The notes beneath the pieces are model-generated. The model had not been told where the DNA came from. It was given only the letters and a program-made list of their open reading frames with translations, and ran no database searches. A stretch of 64,000 nucleotides of DNA from Anastatus disparis (taxonomy: Eukaryota > Arthropoda > Insecta > Hymenoptera > Eupelmidae). The translations under genes were made by a program, and so were the position numbers. Location: NCBI GenBank assembly GCA_017163975.1, contig JAFFSR010000397.1, positions 804,501 to 868,500 of the forward strand, written 5' to 3'. Positions 1 through 11,429 of the stretch are shown in pieces; the stretch's first letter is position 1, and every line of letters starts with the position of its first letter.

Positions 1-387
1 TAAATTTATGTTAAAATTAGTTTAAACATTTACATACAGCTACATTTTACATTTAGCTAAAATCAACTGATAGTCAGCTATATCATAAATATAAAATTTA
101 TTGAAAATCGATAATGGAAAAACTTAATTAAATCTAAGCTTAAAAATGAATGGATAGCAATTGTAAAAAAATATAGCTACATTAAAGGTATCAAAAAACT
201 CAATAATTGATGAATATAAGTAAATTTATGCTAAAAAAGTTTAAACATTTGTTAAAATTTTCTTGAAAATTTTTTATTAAATAATTAACATAAAAATTTA
301 TTTTTATTAATATGTTTATGTATATGTCTTGATGTTGAAAAGTGCCCATCATTTTAAGCTTCTCATCTTTGAACATTTACGTCTGTT
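1..387. other. AT-rich sequence without a gene
   Basis: I see no open frame or RNA gene here. A ~30-bp imperfect direct repeat (TAAATTTATGYTAAAAWWAG followed by TTTAAACATT) occurs at about 1-31 and 222-251. It may be the non-coding flank of the helicase-bearing element that follows, but no terminal structure is recognisable. Confidence 0.4.
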
Positions 388-1338
388 CAGATTGAAAATT
401 GTTTTAAAACTTTTTCCACAAAGTGTACATGAAAATTTTGTTTCATTAACAATTTGAAAATTTTATTTGAATTTTTAAATCTAGAAATAGCTACATATAA
501 TTGTCCGTGTGAAAATAATGGTTTATTTAAATAAATGCCAACTGATTCAAAACTTTGTCCTTAAGATTTGTTGATGGTCATTGCGAAAGCTAAAACTATT
601 GGGAATTGTCTACGATACAAAATAAATGGTAATGATGTGTATTCTCCTGTATCCAAAATAATTCTAGGTATAAAAACTATAGAACCTTTTTTATTTCCTG
701 TTATAATTTCTGCTTTTATATTGAATTTAAACATTTCAATTATTTTCAATCTCGTACCATTACATAATCTATCATTAACACTTAAATTTCTAATTAACAT
801 AACAATAGAAAATTTTTTGAGTATCAATTTATGTAATGGAAAACCTGGAAATTTTAGAAAATTTAAATACTTAGTTGGAAATTTTAATTCAATATCTGTT
901 TCTGTTTGATCAAGACCTTTGTTTAGCATAATCTATACTGTAATATTCTTTTTGTTCAGTATTTAATTTATCTAAAATAATATCATTTAATTTGTAAATA
1001 TTTTCATTATGAGAAGATAAAATAATTTTTTCAGATAAATCTTCATTTGGATCAATAGATTCATTATAAATTTTTGTACAGATATCGTTTGTTTTCCAGT
1101 GTTCATTTTTTAAGTCAAAAGGTAATTTAAAAACTTTGTGACTTGTACAACCACCAGGTAATAAAATTGATGCTATACCTGTCAAGGCCATAGCTAAAAT
1201 TTTTCTTCCTTGACTTAAAAAATAATGAATTAAAACATTATACAATAAAGTTTTATCTGTACCTTTAGGGCCATTATTAAAAATACATTTTTCATTATTG
1301 TTTATAATGTTTTCATTTTTGCTATTTTTATCCAACAA
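388..1338 (-). pseudogene. Pif1/Helitron-type helicase, internally deleted and broken
   Basis: On the minus strand the first part (1338-910) has a degraded Walker A, GPKGTDKT, where the family has GPGGTGKT. It is followed by LTGIASILLPGGCTSHKVF and LPFDL, then jumps directly to LSSHNENIYKLNDIIL. In intact Pif1-like helicases Walker B and motif III lie between these blocks, so an internal deletion removed the ATPase core. The second part (929-561) is in another frame and carries the C-terminal helicase motif ending FAMTINKS. A stop (TAA for the expected Gln codon) follows, after which the frame continues as GQSFESVGIYLNKPLFSHGQ and LYVAISRF down to about 390. The motif set is the Pif1 family, which in insect repeats usually means a Helitron. 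No Rep domain or Helitron end was found, so the Helitron label is inference. It is certainly non-functional. Confidence 0.8.
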
Positions 1339-1487
1339 TCAAACGTTTTTTTATACATTCTATCTTCTACAGCTTTACTAGACTGCATCAATCACTTAAG
1401 TGTGCTGCATCTAACAGTTTAGAAAAGTATTCTAAAACATAAAAATATATATTGAAAAATAAAATAATTTTAAATAATAAAAAAAAT

Positions 1488-1916
1488 TTATAAACACCTA
1501 CAAATGTCTGCACTGCGAGAGGCGTATGCCCTAAAGATAAACAAACAAACGGAATTTGTGCAAACGGAATTGCACAAGGGCATTTTCCATGTCTCCTCGT
1601 GGCAAAGAGGCCCTTGTGAAATTTTCAGCGGACGAATTTCTTCGTTCGCTCCAGATTCTGACGACGTATGTATTTCATCTTCTTCCTCATCGACTTCTTT
1701 TGTTTCTTGTATGGAATATTGTATTGGATGTAAATCCAATACAATATCCTGAAAATTAAAAAGGATAATCAAAAGTTTTAAAATGAAAAATGACTAATAA
1801 ATTTATTTAAAAAAAAAATATAATTTATATTTTTTTAGATTTTTTTTTATAAAAAAATTAAAATAACCACTTACTTCTGCTTCCTGGTCTTCTTCAGCTA
1901 CCATTTCTTCAGCCAT
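1488..1916 (-). CDS. Candidate small two-exon gene, acidic protein, unrecognised
   Basis: Exon 1 (1916-1875) starts MAEEMVAEEDQEAE and ends at a consensus donor, GTAAGT. Exon 2 (1748-1488) follows a TTTTCAG acceptor and continues in phase 0 with DIVLDLHPIQYSIQETKEVD to a stop, giving about 100 residues. The middle is acidic (EVDEEEDE) and the C-terminus is Cys-rich. The overlapping plus-strand frames have no splice support. I do not recognise the family. Exon 2 contains a 13-bp inverted repeat around ATTGTATTGGA at 1711-1745. The GC-richer hairpin region at 1978-2215 lies just upstream and could be its promoter. It may instead be a gene fragment inside an unrecognised repeat. Confidence 0.35.
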
Positions 1917-1977
1917 CACAAACTTAAACTTGATCTTTTAAATTATTCGAAGCAAATGTCAAAAAAAATTTCAAACA

Positions 1978-2215
1978 TTACACTGAAAGAACTTTTTGTA
2001 TACTGCATGCCGAAGTGTGAGTGCGCAGTATACTACAAGCATGCACAGTACGCTTGAAAACTTTTGGTAAATAGAAATAAAGTGTTGGCGTTTTGAAAGC
2101 CACCGACCGTGCGCGCGCAGCTCGTTGGGATTCAAAACGCCAACATCTCTCTTGCTGTTTACCGCTGAGTATGAGCGGACTGCACACCTCCCCTCTTAGC
2201 AGGCAGTCCGCTAAG
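1978..2215. other. GC-richer segment with three inverted repeats
   Basis: This segment stands out from its AT-rich surroundings. It holds three hairpin-capable repeats: GTATACTGC with GCAGTATAC (~1997-2033), TGTTGGCGTTTTGAA with TTCAAAACGCCAACA (~2082-2145), and GCGGACTGC with GCAGTCCGC (~2175-2212). The middle pair encloses a GCGCGCGC tract. It could be the promoter of the minus-strand candidate gene or a small foldback relic. No coding frame is convincing. Confidence 0.35.
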
Positions 2216-2219
2216 ACTC

Positions 2220-4254
2220 CTATCAGTGTATATATATAAATTAAAACAAAAGATACGATTACGTCTGTTTTGACATTTGTTTGTTAAATTAAAAAATGTA
2301 CAGTATTAACATTTTATTAAAATTTTTTCTTTTGTAAGAAATATACATGTAAATAAATATTTTTTTGTTACGATTGAAAAAAGATTTCTTTTTTCTAATG
2401 TTTGCTTGCTATAAAAACTTTTTTAAAGAAAAATCATCAAGCAAGAATCATCTATTGATTTAAGTAAATCAAAATGTAAAATAAAAGTATTATTATTTGT
2501 AATGATATAAAACAATGTTCCAATAAGTATTTTAATTGCAATTTATCAGTGAATTTAAATTCAACATTTTAATATTTAAGTTATTTGAAAATAAAAATAA
2601 TATATTTTAAATTAAATAGAAAAATTATTGGTAAATTAAATTATGTCAGTAAAAAAAAAAAAATTTAATGATTAAATTACAAAAGTATTTATGTTCAAAA
2701 GTTTTACATGTCAAGTAGGGGTTGGCACGCTTGCGCGCAGGGGGCTTGCCCCCTAGTATAGTTAAAAATAGATATTCTCTAATCAAACCATCGGCATTCA
2801 AAAGAGCTCTAAAAACCTTTCAAACTAATCTTTTTAAAATTTTTATATACGCTTTCCAACGGAATGGTAAGACTTTCTATATTTTACCTCGACTGATTAG
2901 GGTGGGCAACTTCGTGTGAGTGGGAGTATAAGTATTCAGTGGAACTGATACTTTTGTAATACGCACTAGACGTTAGGCTGCTAAAGTGGATAAATGCTGG
3001 AAGGTTGTTACAAGTGGCGTATTCACACTGCTGCTACTTCTACTTCTTCTTCTGCTCAGTAACTCGGCTATTTTCGCTCTGCTACTGTTAGCTACTTCTA
3101 CTTTGCTCGCTCTGATAATTTCTAATATTAATACTTAATACTAAACACTTAATACTAACACTTAAATGCTATACTTCCTTCTGTGAGTTATTTCGTTGGG
3201 CGAAATTGAGGCATGAGACTTTTTAAATTGAAAAGTAAGCGGACATCGAGTGTGTTCCTCGAGATCTCCAGGTACGAGCAGTCATCACTAAGCCACAAGT
3301 ATAAGTGTCACACTGCTATTTACACGCTCAAATCATACATATAACGACTTTCGTTGATATTGTAGGTATCTCTATGGAATTATAACATGTGGATGAAAAT
3401 TCACAACTTTATAATTTATAAAATATAGTAAATGAAACAGATTTAACCATATAGTTAAATTTTGGTGCACGATCATTTAACAAATGTTTCAGTATAATCT
3501 TATCGTGCCCTCTAAGATGTGAGCATGAAAAAAACGTAACTTCAAAAAAAGAGATGAATTGAAGAAAAATGCACGATAATCGACACTTGCTATTTGGCGG
3601 AGGGCTTACTTACTGACAAAACGCATTTAGTTGGGAACGCGGAAACTGAATCACGGTATATAGGAATTGAAAACTTGAGCAACACGGTATTTGACGTATG
3701 CATACATTTTTAATATTTAATATTTCAAATATTTGTATACGTAATTAATCAAATTATAAAATAAATTATTATTAAAATATCTTATTAAATGAATGATGCT
3801 TCAATGTTTATCACTTATATCAATAGTTATTGAGCAAAAGAAGAAAAATCTGTTAAATTTGATGAAATATCTAAGAGGTCACGTTAAACCCACTGTAACT
3901 GGCGCAAAGGCCCTAGCTTACAAATACACTGGAGAAAAAACGAATATGACAAAGTACAACCATGCTAAAATAACATAGCACTTAATAGGTAATTCTAAAT
4001 ACTGTTAAGAACGACTAACTTAGCGTACTATACTGTTTGAACATGGTTGTGAGTCAATAGTGCATGATTATTTTATTAATATTACTGAAAATCTATTTGC
4101 ATAGAACGCCATGTTGTTTTAGCATGGGAACCAAGTCCAACTCGCTATTTTTCAGTGTACTGTGGAAGTATAGTGAAGGGTCATTTTCCTTAATAATCGG
4201 TTATTATTCGTTAGGCTCTACCAGCCTAACCTCCCATACGAAGCATGGCTCCAA
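2220..4254. other. Intergenic, no supported gene
   Basis: Mostly AT-rich. A moderately GC-rich stretch at 2890-3340 (CTTCTACTTCTTCTTCTGC, then the repeated phrase ACTTAATACTAA, then CCTCGAGATCTCCAG before GTACGAG) resembles a decayed LTR or an untranslated exon. I cannot find a primer-binding site, a second LTR or an open frame. A perfect GGGGCTTGCCCC palindrome lies at about 2740. Short open frames at 2722-2919 and 3793-3978 show no recognisable protein. Confidence 0.4.
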
Positions 4255-5399
4255 AAATTTGCATAGAAACATGTTTAAAGTTCTCTTTTTTCCCTAGGTG
4301 AAAAATATACTATTGGCGTGTTAAGATTTATGAATTCCTAAAGAAAAAATTCCTAAGATCAAAAACATCTTTTTATTGCATTTCAAATCTTGATCGTAGC
4401 GAGTCTCAAAAGCAAAAATTTTGCAGACGCATTACAATTACGAAAATTTGCATAAAAATCATATTGAAGTGCTAACATTGAATAATTCTTAAAGCGACTA
4501 AACCCTTAAAGCTTTAGTAAGGTCATAAAATTATTTTTATTGCACTAGAAGTCTAAATAGTTTTAAATATCTAGAGACTAATTCTCAAATACATTTCGAT
4601 TGAAAAAACTTACATAAAAATATTTTCTATGCGCTTGAATCTAAAGATTTTTATAGTGACGAAATTCTTATAGCTATTGTAGTATCAGAAACATCTTTTA
4701 ATTTCGTTTAAAATATTAATGGTTAAGAATCTCAAGAGCGACAAATTTTCAAATGTATTACATTTATAAAAATTTGCATAAAAATCATTTTCAAGTGCTA
4801 AGATCCATGAATTTTCAGAACACCGAATTCCTTAAAGCTTCTCTAGTATCATAATCATCTTGTTATTGCATTCAAAGTCTTAATGAGTTCAAATATCATG
4901 GGCGACAAATTCCCAGACGCATCTAAGTTCAAAAACTTACATGAAAAAATACTTGAAGTGAGCAGATTCAAGAATTACTAGAGCGGCAAAATCCTTGAAG
5001 CCCCAGTAAAGTCACAAATATCTTTTCATTGCACTAAAGTCTTGATTGTTCTAATTATCAAAAGTGACTGATTCCTAAATTCATTTTAATTAAAAAAACT
5101 TACATAAAAACATTACATAAAAAAAAACTTACATAAAAACATTACATAAAAAAAAACTTACATAAAAACATAAAAACATTTCCTATGCGCTTGGATTTTA
5201 AGATTTTGGAGCGGTGAATTCCTTACAGCTTCTGAAGCAGAAGAAACATTTTTTTATTGCGTTTGAAGTATTGATGGTTGAGAATGACAAATTTGTCATG
5301 AGTGAAAAATTTTCAGATGCATTACAATTATAAGAATTTGCATAAAAATTATTTTGAAATGCTCAGATCCATAAATTTTTAGAGCGACAAAATCCTCAA

Positions 5400-5789
5400 G
5401 AGGACGCTGGATCCCTCTATTCTTTTTTACTTAAAAATTGTAGGGTTTTGGAAAAACTAGTAATTATTGATAGAAATTAAGAGTTGTCCGCAACGTGTAC
5501 AGTAAGAAACAATATTTTTTCTTATAAGGACAAATTAATTTTGATGCTTTGTTTTTAAGAAAAGTTTGACATACTTGAAAAATCATAAGTTAAGCTAGAG
5601 ATTATGATGTTTAAGTATGTCAAACTTTTCTTGAAAACAAAGCATCAAAATTAATTTGTCCTCATAAGAAAAAATATTGTTTTTTACTGTACAAGTTGCG
5701 GACGACTCTTAATTTCTACTAATAATTACTAGTTTTTCCAATATCCTACATTTTTCGATTAGAAAAGGATAGAAAGATCCAACGTCCTA
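5400..5789. mobile_element. Palindromic MITE in the satellite, TTAA-type
   Basis: Two arms of about 190 bp, GAGGACGCTGGATCC onward and its complement ending GATCCAACGTCCT, nearly meet at a short loop around 5590. The right flank is TTAA (5790-5793) and the left flank is TCAA (5396-5399). The satellite consensus at this point reads CCTTAAAGC, so the target duplication was TTAA with one later mutation. It has no coding capacity. TTAA duplications fit piggyBac or Kolobok superfamilies; the ends do not resolve which. Confidence 0.8.
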
Positions 5790-6326
5790 TTAAAGCCTTT
5801 GTATAATCATAGTCATCTTTTTATTGCAAAAACATATATAAAAAGTTATCTGAGTGCTAACATTCAAGGATTACTAATGTAACAAAATCCTTAAAGACAC
5901 AGTGAGGTCACGAAAACCTCTTTATTTCACTAAAAGTCTTAATAGTTTCAAATATCAACAGCGACTAGTTCTCCAATTTATTTCAATTTAAAAAACTTGT
6001 ATAAAAACATTTTCTATGGGCTTGGATTTTAAAGATTGTTGGAGCAAAAAATTCCCGAGAGCTTTTGTAGTATCAGAAAAAACGTTTTATTGCGTTTTAA
6101 GTATTGATGGTTAGAAATCTCAAGAACGACAAATTTCCTGATGCATTATAATTATTAAAAACTGCAGAAAAATTATTTTGGAATCCTGAGATCCACAAAT
6201 TTTTAAAGCGACAAAATCCTGAAAGCTTTGTGGGATGAAAATCGTCTTTTTATTATGTTTAGAGTTTTAATGGGTTTCAGTATCATGAGTAAAGAATTTT
6301 TAGACGCATGTAAGTTAAAAAACGTA

Positions 6327-6407
6327 CACTGGACGGACACTGATCCGCGACCCCATGTTCGTGCCTTTTGAATATACATTGAGTCGCGAATCAGTGTCCG
6401 TCCAGTA
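6327..6407. mobile_element. 81-bp hairpin MITE, TA-flanked
   Basis: The sequence is nearly all stem: CACTGGACGGACACTGATCC pairs with its complement ending CAGTGTCCGTCCAGTA, with an outer TA on both sides (6325-6326 and 6408-6409). The satellite unit is interrupted exactly within the phrase AACTTACATAAAAA. The TA duplication suggests a Tc1/mariner-derived miniature element. Confidence 0.7.
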
Positions 6408-6796
6408 TACATAAAAAATATTTTGAGTGCTGAGATTTAAGAATTACTAATGCGACAAAATCCTCAAAGCTTCAGTAAGGTCACAAATATCTTTTTATTG
6501 CACTCGAAGTCTTAATTGTTTTAAATATCAAGGGCGACTTATTCTCAAATCCATTTCAAGTTAAATAACTTACATAAAAATATTCTTTATGGTCTTGGAT
6601 CAAAAGATTTTTGGAGAGACTAATTCCTTACAATTTCTGTAGTATCAGAAACATCATTTCATTGCGTTTGAAGTATTAATGGTTGAGAATCTCAAAAGTA
6701 ACAAATCTCCAGATGCATTACAATTATAAAAATTTGCATTAAAATTATTTTGGAATGCTGAAATCTACAAATTTTTAGAGCGACAAAAGCCTTAAC

Positions 6797-8560
6797 CCTG
6801 TAAGCTTCTGGGAATATAAATGAAAGTTTCGGGAAGCTTCTATTGAAATTTTTTATGTATGCTTTACGGAAGGTTCAGGGAAGGTAACATCTAATATTCC
6901 ATGATGGCTAAATCAAACAGTATAAAATAGCTTTTAGTAAGCTTCTGGAAAGATCATATGCAATATTGCAGGAACGTTTTTCGAAAGATTACATTATATC
7001 TTACAGGAAGCTTCCAGTAATATTTTGTGGAAGATTCCATTGAAGCTTTCTGCAACCTTGCACGGAATGTTACAGGAAGAAAATTTCAATGTTCACGGAG
7101 GGCCACCAGTAACTTTTCAGGAAGATTTTCTGTAAGCTTCTGGGAATATAAATGAGAGTTTCGGGAAGCTTCTATTGACATTTTTTATGTATGCTTTACG
7201 GAAGGTTCAGGGAAAGTAACATCTAATATTCCATGATGGCTAAATCAAACAGTATAAAATAGCTTTTAGTAAGCTTCTGGAAAGATCATATGCAATATTG
7301 CTATATATTCTCTGTATGCTTGCTGGTAGCTAAATGAAGGTATTGGGAAGATTTCATTGGAATCTTCTAGGGAAGCTAACATGTAATATTCCATGAGTGC
7401 CTAGTGGAACATTACTAAATAGCTTCCAGTCAACTTCTCAAAAATAATATCCTAATGTTATTTGGAAGATTACTTTACATCTTGCAGGAAGTTTACAGTA
7501 ACATTTTGCGGAAGATTTCATTTAAAATTCCCGTAGCCTTCCACAGAAAGGTCATTAGCATAAAGTTTCAGGAAGCTTCCCAATGAATGATTCCAGGAAT
7601 ATTCCGATGTAAGTTTCCAGCAAGCTTCCTACAATCTTTATATAACGTTTAGTAAGTTTACATTAGAGTATTCCACAAAAGCTTACCGAAAACTTCCTGA
7701 AAGCGTGCACGGAATATTAAAAATATAGATGATTGAATATTCCATGAAATCTTCCATGAAGCTTGCTGGAAGATTGCATGGAACGTTACACGAAGATGAC
7801 TGTGAAGATTACTATCAAACTTGAGAAAATCTTCCAGCAATCTTCCATAAAATATTTCACTGAATTTTTCTGGAGGCTTTTACGGAAGATTATAATAAAT
7901 AACTTGGAAAGATTTCTGAAAGATTACTTCATATCTTACTTGTAATCTTTCATGTAAGTTTACTGGAAGCACAATGAAAGTTTCATTAATATTACATTGG
8001 AATCTTCCCTGGAAGAGTCATGGAAACTTCTTGGAAGTTGAGGCGGAATATTCAAAATATAGATAATCGAATATTTCATGAAATCTTCCACGAAGCTTGC
8101 TGAAAGCTTGTATGGTACGTTATGGGAATATCCCTTCGATGATTACTATTAAATTTAAGGGAACCTTTCGTTAATTTTTTAGAAGATATTTAACTGAATC
8201 TTTCTAGAGACTTCAATCAAAGATTACAGTAGAGGATTAGGAAAGATTTGTGAATGGTTACTTCATGTCTCTTCCCAAATTTTATTAGTAATGCTATTGA
8301 ACTTTTCGTGAATTTATTGGGAATGATGAATCGTAATTTTTTGCAAACTTACAGTAACATTATATGAATGACTTTACCGAATTTTCCTAGAATTTTTCAC
8401 AAAACGTTACAGTCAAATTTCTGATAAGCTTAACTAAAATTTACTCCATATCCCGCTTTCAAGGTTCTCTGTAAGCTTCCTGTAAATTAAATAAAAGTAT
8501 TAGTACGTTAACATATCTGGGAAGTTTATTCGTGATCTTACATGACATTTTCAATAACAT
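6797..8560. repeat. Degenerate repeat built on the word GGAAGCTTCC
   Basis: The stretch is saturated with variants of GGAAGCTTCC and GAAGATTNCA in both orientations. It begins CCCTGTAAGCTTCTGGG directly after a TTAA in the 163-bp satellite, which looks like an insertion point. A 170-bp block (6800-6969) is repeated at 7132-7301, 332 bp away, almost without change. No matching right end was found and the 3' part is decayed. It resembles the interior of a word-saturated foldback rather than a simple satellite. Confidence 0.6.
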
Positions 8561-8877
8561 TAATAAATTTATAAATTAAATTTATAAAATGTTTACATTC
8601 AATTTCTATGTTAAAAAATATTAGATATATGAGAAAATAATGTAAAATGTTTAAAATAAAATAATTCAGAAACCAATTTATTCACTTTTTGAAAACTTAT
8701 TTTTTTACAATTCAGAAATAGAAAGTAACAGATAATAACAGTTAATATTTTAATGAAACTAGATTTAACAGTTGTGATGCATTTATTGCATCTCAATAAA
8801 TGATTTATTCAAAAGAACAAAAAAGAAATATGAACCGAGATGCACTCACTAAACTGATTATTAATTAATTTAATTAA

Positions 8878-9251
8878 GGAGATGTAAAACGGACACTACA
8901 CCTGTGCTTATAGATATTAGCTTCCTTTCTATTTTATTGCTGAATTTCCAGAAAAGAAATGCATTAGCTTGTAGTATGTACCATGATGATTATTTTGATA
9001 AGTTTTCAAATAAATTCATTCATTAGCTTTTGAGATATTTGGATTCCTGTACAAAATTGAAAAATTTTAATAAATAATTTTGGAACCCAAAATTCTCAAT
9101 AACTATTAAATGAATTCATTTAAAAATTTAACTGAATAATCTTCATGGTACATACTGCAACTTAATGCATTTTTTTATTGAAAATTTTGCAATAAAATGT
9201 AAAGATAGTGAATATTTATGAGTACAGGTGTAGTGTCCATTTTACATCCCC
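8878..9251. mobile_element. Palindromic MITE, TTAA duplication (copy 1 of a family)
   Basis: The ends are GGAGATGTAAAACGGACACT and its complement ending TGTCCATTTTACATCCCC, flanked by TTAA at 8874-8877 and 9252-9255. The arms extend inward through TGTAGTATGTACCATGATGA and its mirror to near the centre. A second member lies at 48004-48753. Confidence 0.85.
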
Positions 9252-9255
9252 TTAA

Positions 9256-9590
9256 AGAAATTAATTAGTTGTATTTTTGTTTGTTTTGAGGAACATGAGA
9301 ATTAACAAGAGCAGACGACTTACGGGTAGAGAGAGAAAGAGAGAAAGGGGAACCTAAACTCAAATCAGAACACGTAGTGAAGGAAAAAACCACAATCACC
9401 ATCAGTTTTTTCATAGTGCACTAGGAGTTGAAGCTACGGTGAAGGCTGTAACGTCATAACACTAGTGCACATAACATATAGAAAGAAGAGAACACACGTG
9501 TAGAAAAATAACCTGTCATAGTGCTCTTGTGCGTCGCCATCTTATGTTCTTGATGACGACGTGCACGCCGCGGCACTGTCACCTGTACAC

Positions 9591-9632
<42 letters not shown>

Positions 9633-11284
9633 GGTGTATAGGTACATACGCACGATACACTCGCGGTACGCGATGACGAGCAAAACCGGGAAACGACGCG
9701 GAACATTAGTAACACGTGTTCAAGAGTAAACGTCGGCTCACACATACATGGGTAATTGTAGAAATAGCAGTAGAAGGAATATCATACATGGGCAATCGTA
9801 AAAATATCAAGCGGTGTAAGTCTTTTATATGAAGATACGTGAAATCGAGAGCGAGAGTGATAGAAGATAGGAGAAATCGAGCGCTGGAGAGAGATAGTGA
9901 TACAATTGCATGCAAAATTATCAAGACTAGGTATATGGAGGATTCTAATATAAATTTAAATAGAGCGCGCGAGAAATAGAGGGCGCTAACATCAAAGAAG
10001 CCGTCAAAAGGAAAGGTGTTGATTGGTTATAAGTCAATATCCTTTGTAATTGACAAATAACAATTACGGAAAGGATTAATAACCAATCAACCACTATTCT
10101 ATTTATGACGTAATTGATTAAAGAAGGGATGAAGAGGAAGGAGCTCGAGAAAAGACGCTCCATCGTGACACTTCTCTATTGGATCTTGGCTGTTATACTT
10201 GGTCGTTTTTTCTGTTGCTGCTTGCCGAGCCATATTATTCGAGTTTTGACTCCACTTTATTAGGTTAAATTCATTAGAGATTTTACGCTGCCATTTTGCT
10301 ATTTTCCACTATACACTAAAACGATTATTCTGGCATTTTCGAGAGAACTGAGGAGTTTATTCAAACCGAGCAAAAGAGATTTTGGATTGGAGAGTTAATT
10401 ACTGGACTTTTTTGTATTTTTGGAGAGTAACGCTTTTGATAATTAAGGTGAGTCCTCCATCTTCCATATTAATTAAGTGAAAACTTAGAGTCAGTGCGCG
10501 TCGCCGTTTTGCTCGTCATATTTAACGTCGGTTTTAGCCGCCATTATTAAACTTAATATTAACTTCACGTGTTTAATTTGATTTTATTTAATTATAATTA
10601 ATCGAAAAGTTTATTAAGTCGAGCCAGAGTTTAATTACACAATTGTCTTACACTTTACACAATTTTCGAGAAATTGTCGGGTAAATAAGATGTTAAATTT
10701 ACTCAAATAAATATATAGTGAAAATTTCTTCTTTCTGGTATTTACTTACCAGTGTTATTTAAATGTTTATTAACATTGTGTTGTTATATAAAATATAAAT
10801 TATTTGTTGCTGGTTTACATCGGTGGTTCCATCATTGTTCCCTACGAAGACCCGATTAGAATCCACCCGAGAGAGTTGATTGTTAATAAATTCAGAGTTT
10901 ATATTCAGAGTAAAATTTAAGTAAAAATAATAATTAAATTGATAGCTATTCAGAGGTGATACTGTAGAGTTGAAAATAATAGTAATTGTGGGATAGGGAA
11001 CAAATTCCCACATTACACAGTTTATAACAGTTGAAAAGTAAAGAATAATGAACATATTTCCCTTTTACACTTTTTTTTAAATTGCAAAATTGAATATAAC
11101 AGTTGATAACTGTTAAAAATTGAAGGAAACTGTTAATAACTGTTGTCTTGAGTCTCAATCCGACAACTTTAAAATAGCTAATTCCACTAGGGAAGGTGAA
11201 AAAAAAAATTTTTTCTATTTTTTCATTAATTTGTACATATTTAGACTCAGGGAGTCGAAAAAAGTGGTTTCCAGAAAATGTCTG

Positions 11285-11286
<2 letters not shown>
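9256..11286. other. Mixed region: (AC)n repeat and possible untranslated first exon
   Basis: Purine-rich and CpG-containing sequence (9290-9720) surrounds an (AC)n tract at about 9592-9630. From 10140 to 10447 a moderately GC-rich segment ends TTGATAATTAAG before GTGAGTCC, a good splice donor, so it could be an untranslated first exon on the plus strand. No downstream exon is identifiable in the window. Open frames through the AC tract are artefacts of the repeat. Confidence 0.3.
10018..10091. other. 74-nt stem-loop
   Basis: GTTGATTGGTTAT pairs with ATAACCAATCAAC, and inside it ATCCTTT and GTAATTG pair with GGATT/AAAGG and CAATTAC after a bulge. The loop is ACAAATA. The size matches a pre-miRNA or a tiny MITE. 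No target duplication is evident. Confidence 0.4.
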
Positions 11287-11323
<37 letters not shown>

Positions 11324-11384
11324 CGTGTGTGCGTGTGTGCGTGTGTGCGTGGGTGCGCGTGTGCGTGGGTGTGTGGGTGCGTGC

Positions 11385-11425
<41 letters not shown>
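11287..11425. repeat. (GT)n-rich microsatellite
   Basis: An imperfect GT repeat interrupted by GC and GGGTG variants. Open frames of alternating Cys-Val or His-Thr through it are spurious. Confidence 0.95.
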
Positions 11426-11428
<3 letters not shown>

Positions 11429-11429
11429 T

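Larger units (their letters stand above)
4255..6795. repeat. Satellite array, ~163-bp unit
   Basis: The phrases TTGCATAAAAATCATTTTG or CTTACATAAAAATATTTTC recur at about 4451, 4613, 4778, 4940, 5103, 5173, 5341, 6001, 6170, 6411, 6574 and 6735. Once two inserted elements are removed the spacing is 158-169 bp. Units alternate between two variants (GCATAAAAAT plus GTGCTRAGATCC, and ACATAAAAAT plus TATGCGCTTGGA), so the array looks dimeric. Most units contain the phrase CCTTAAAGCTT, which supplied the TTAA target used by an inserted foldback. Divergence between units is high, suggesting an old array. Confidence 0.8.

Noticed and set aside
1504..1759. Plus-strand frames at the small candidate gene
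   Set aside because: The minus strand has matching donor and acceptor sites and a continuous phase; the plus strand has neither.
2700..3350. Solo LTR of a retrotransposon
   Set aside because: Regional composition is suggestive, but no TG...CA ends, target duplication, primer-binding site or second LTR could be found.
9454..9745. Open frames of His-Thr or Cys-Val through the AC repeat
   Set aside because: Dinucleotide repeat artefact, with no codon or splice support on either side.
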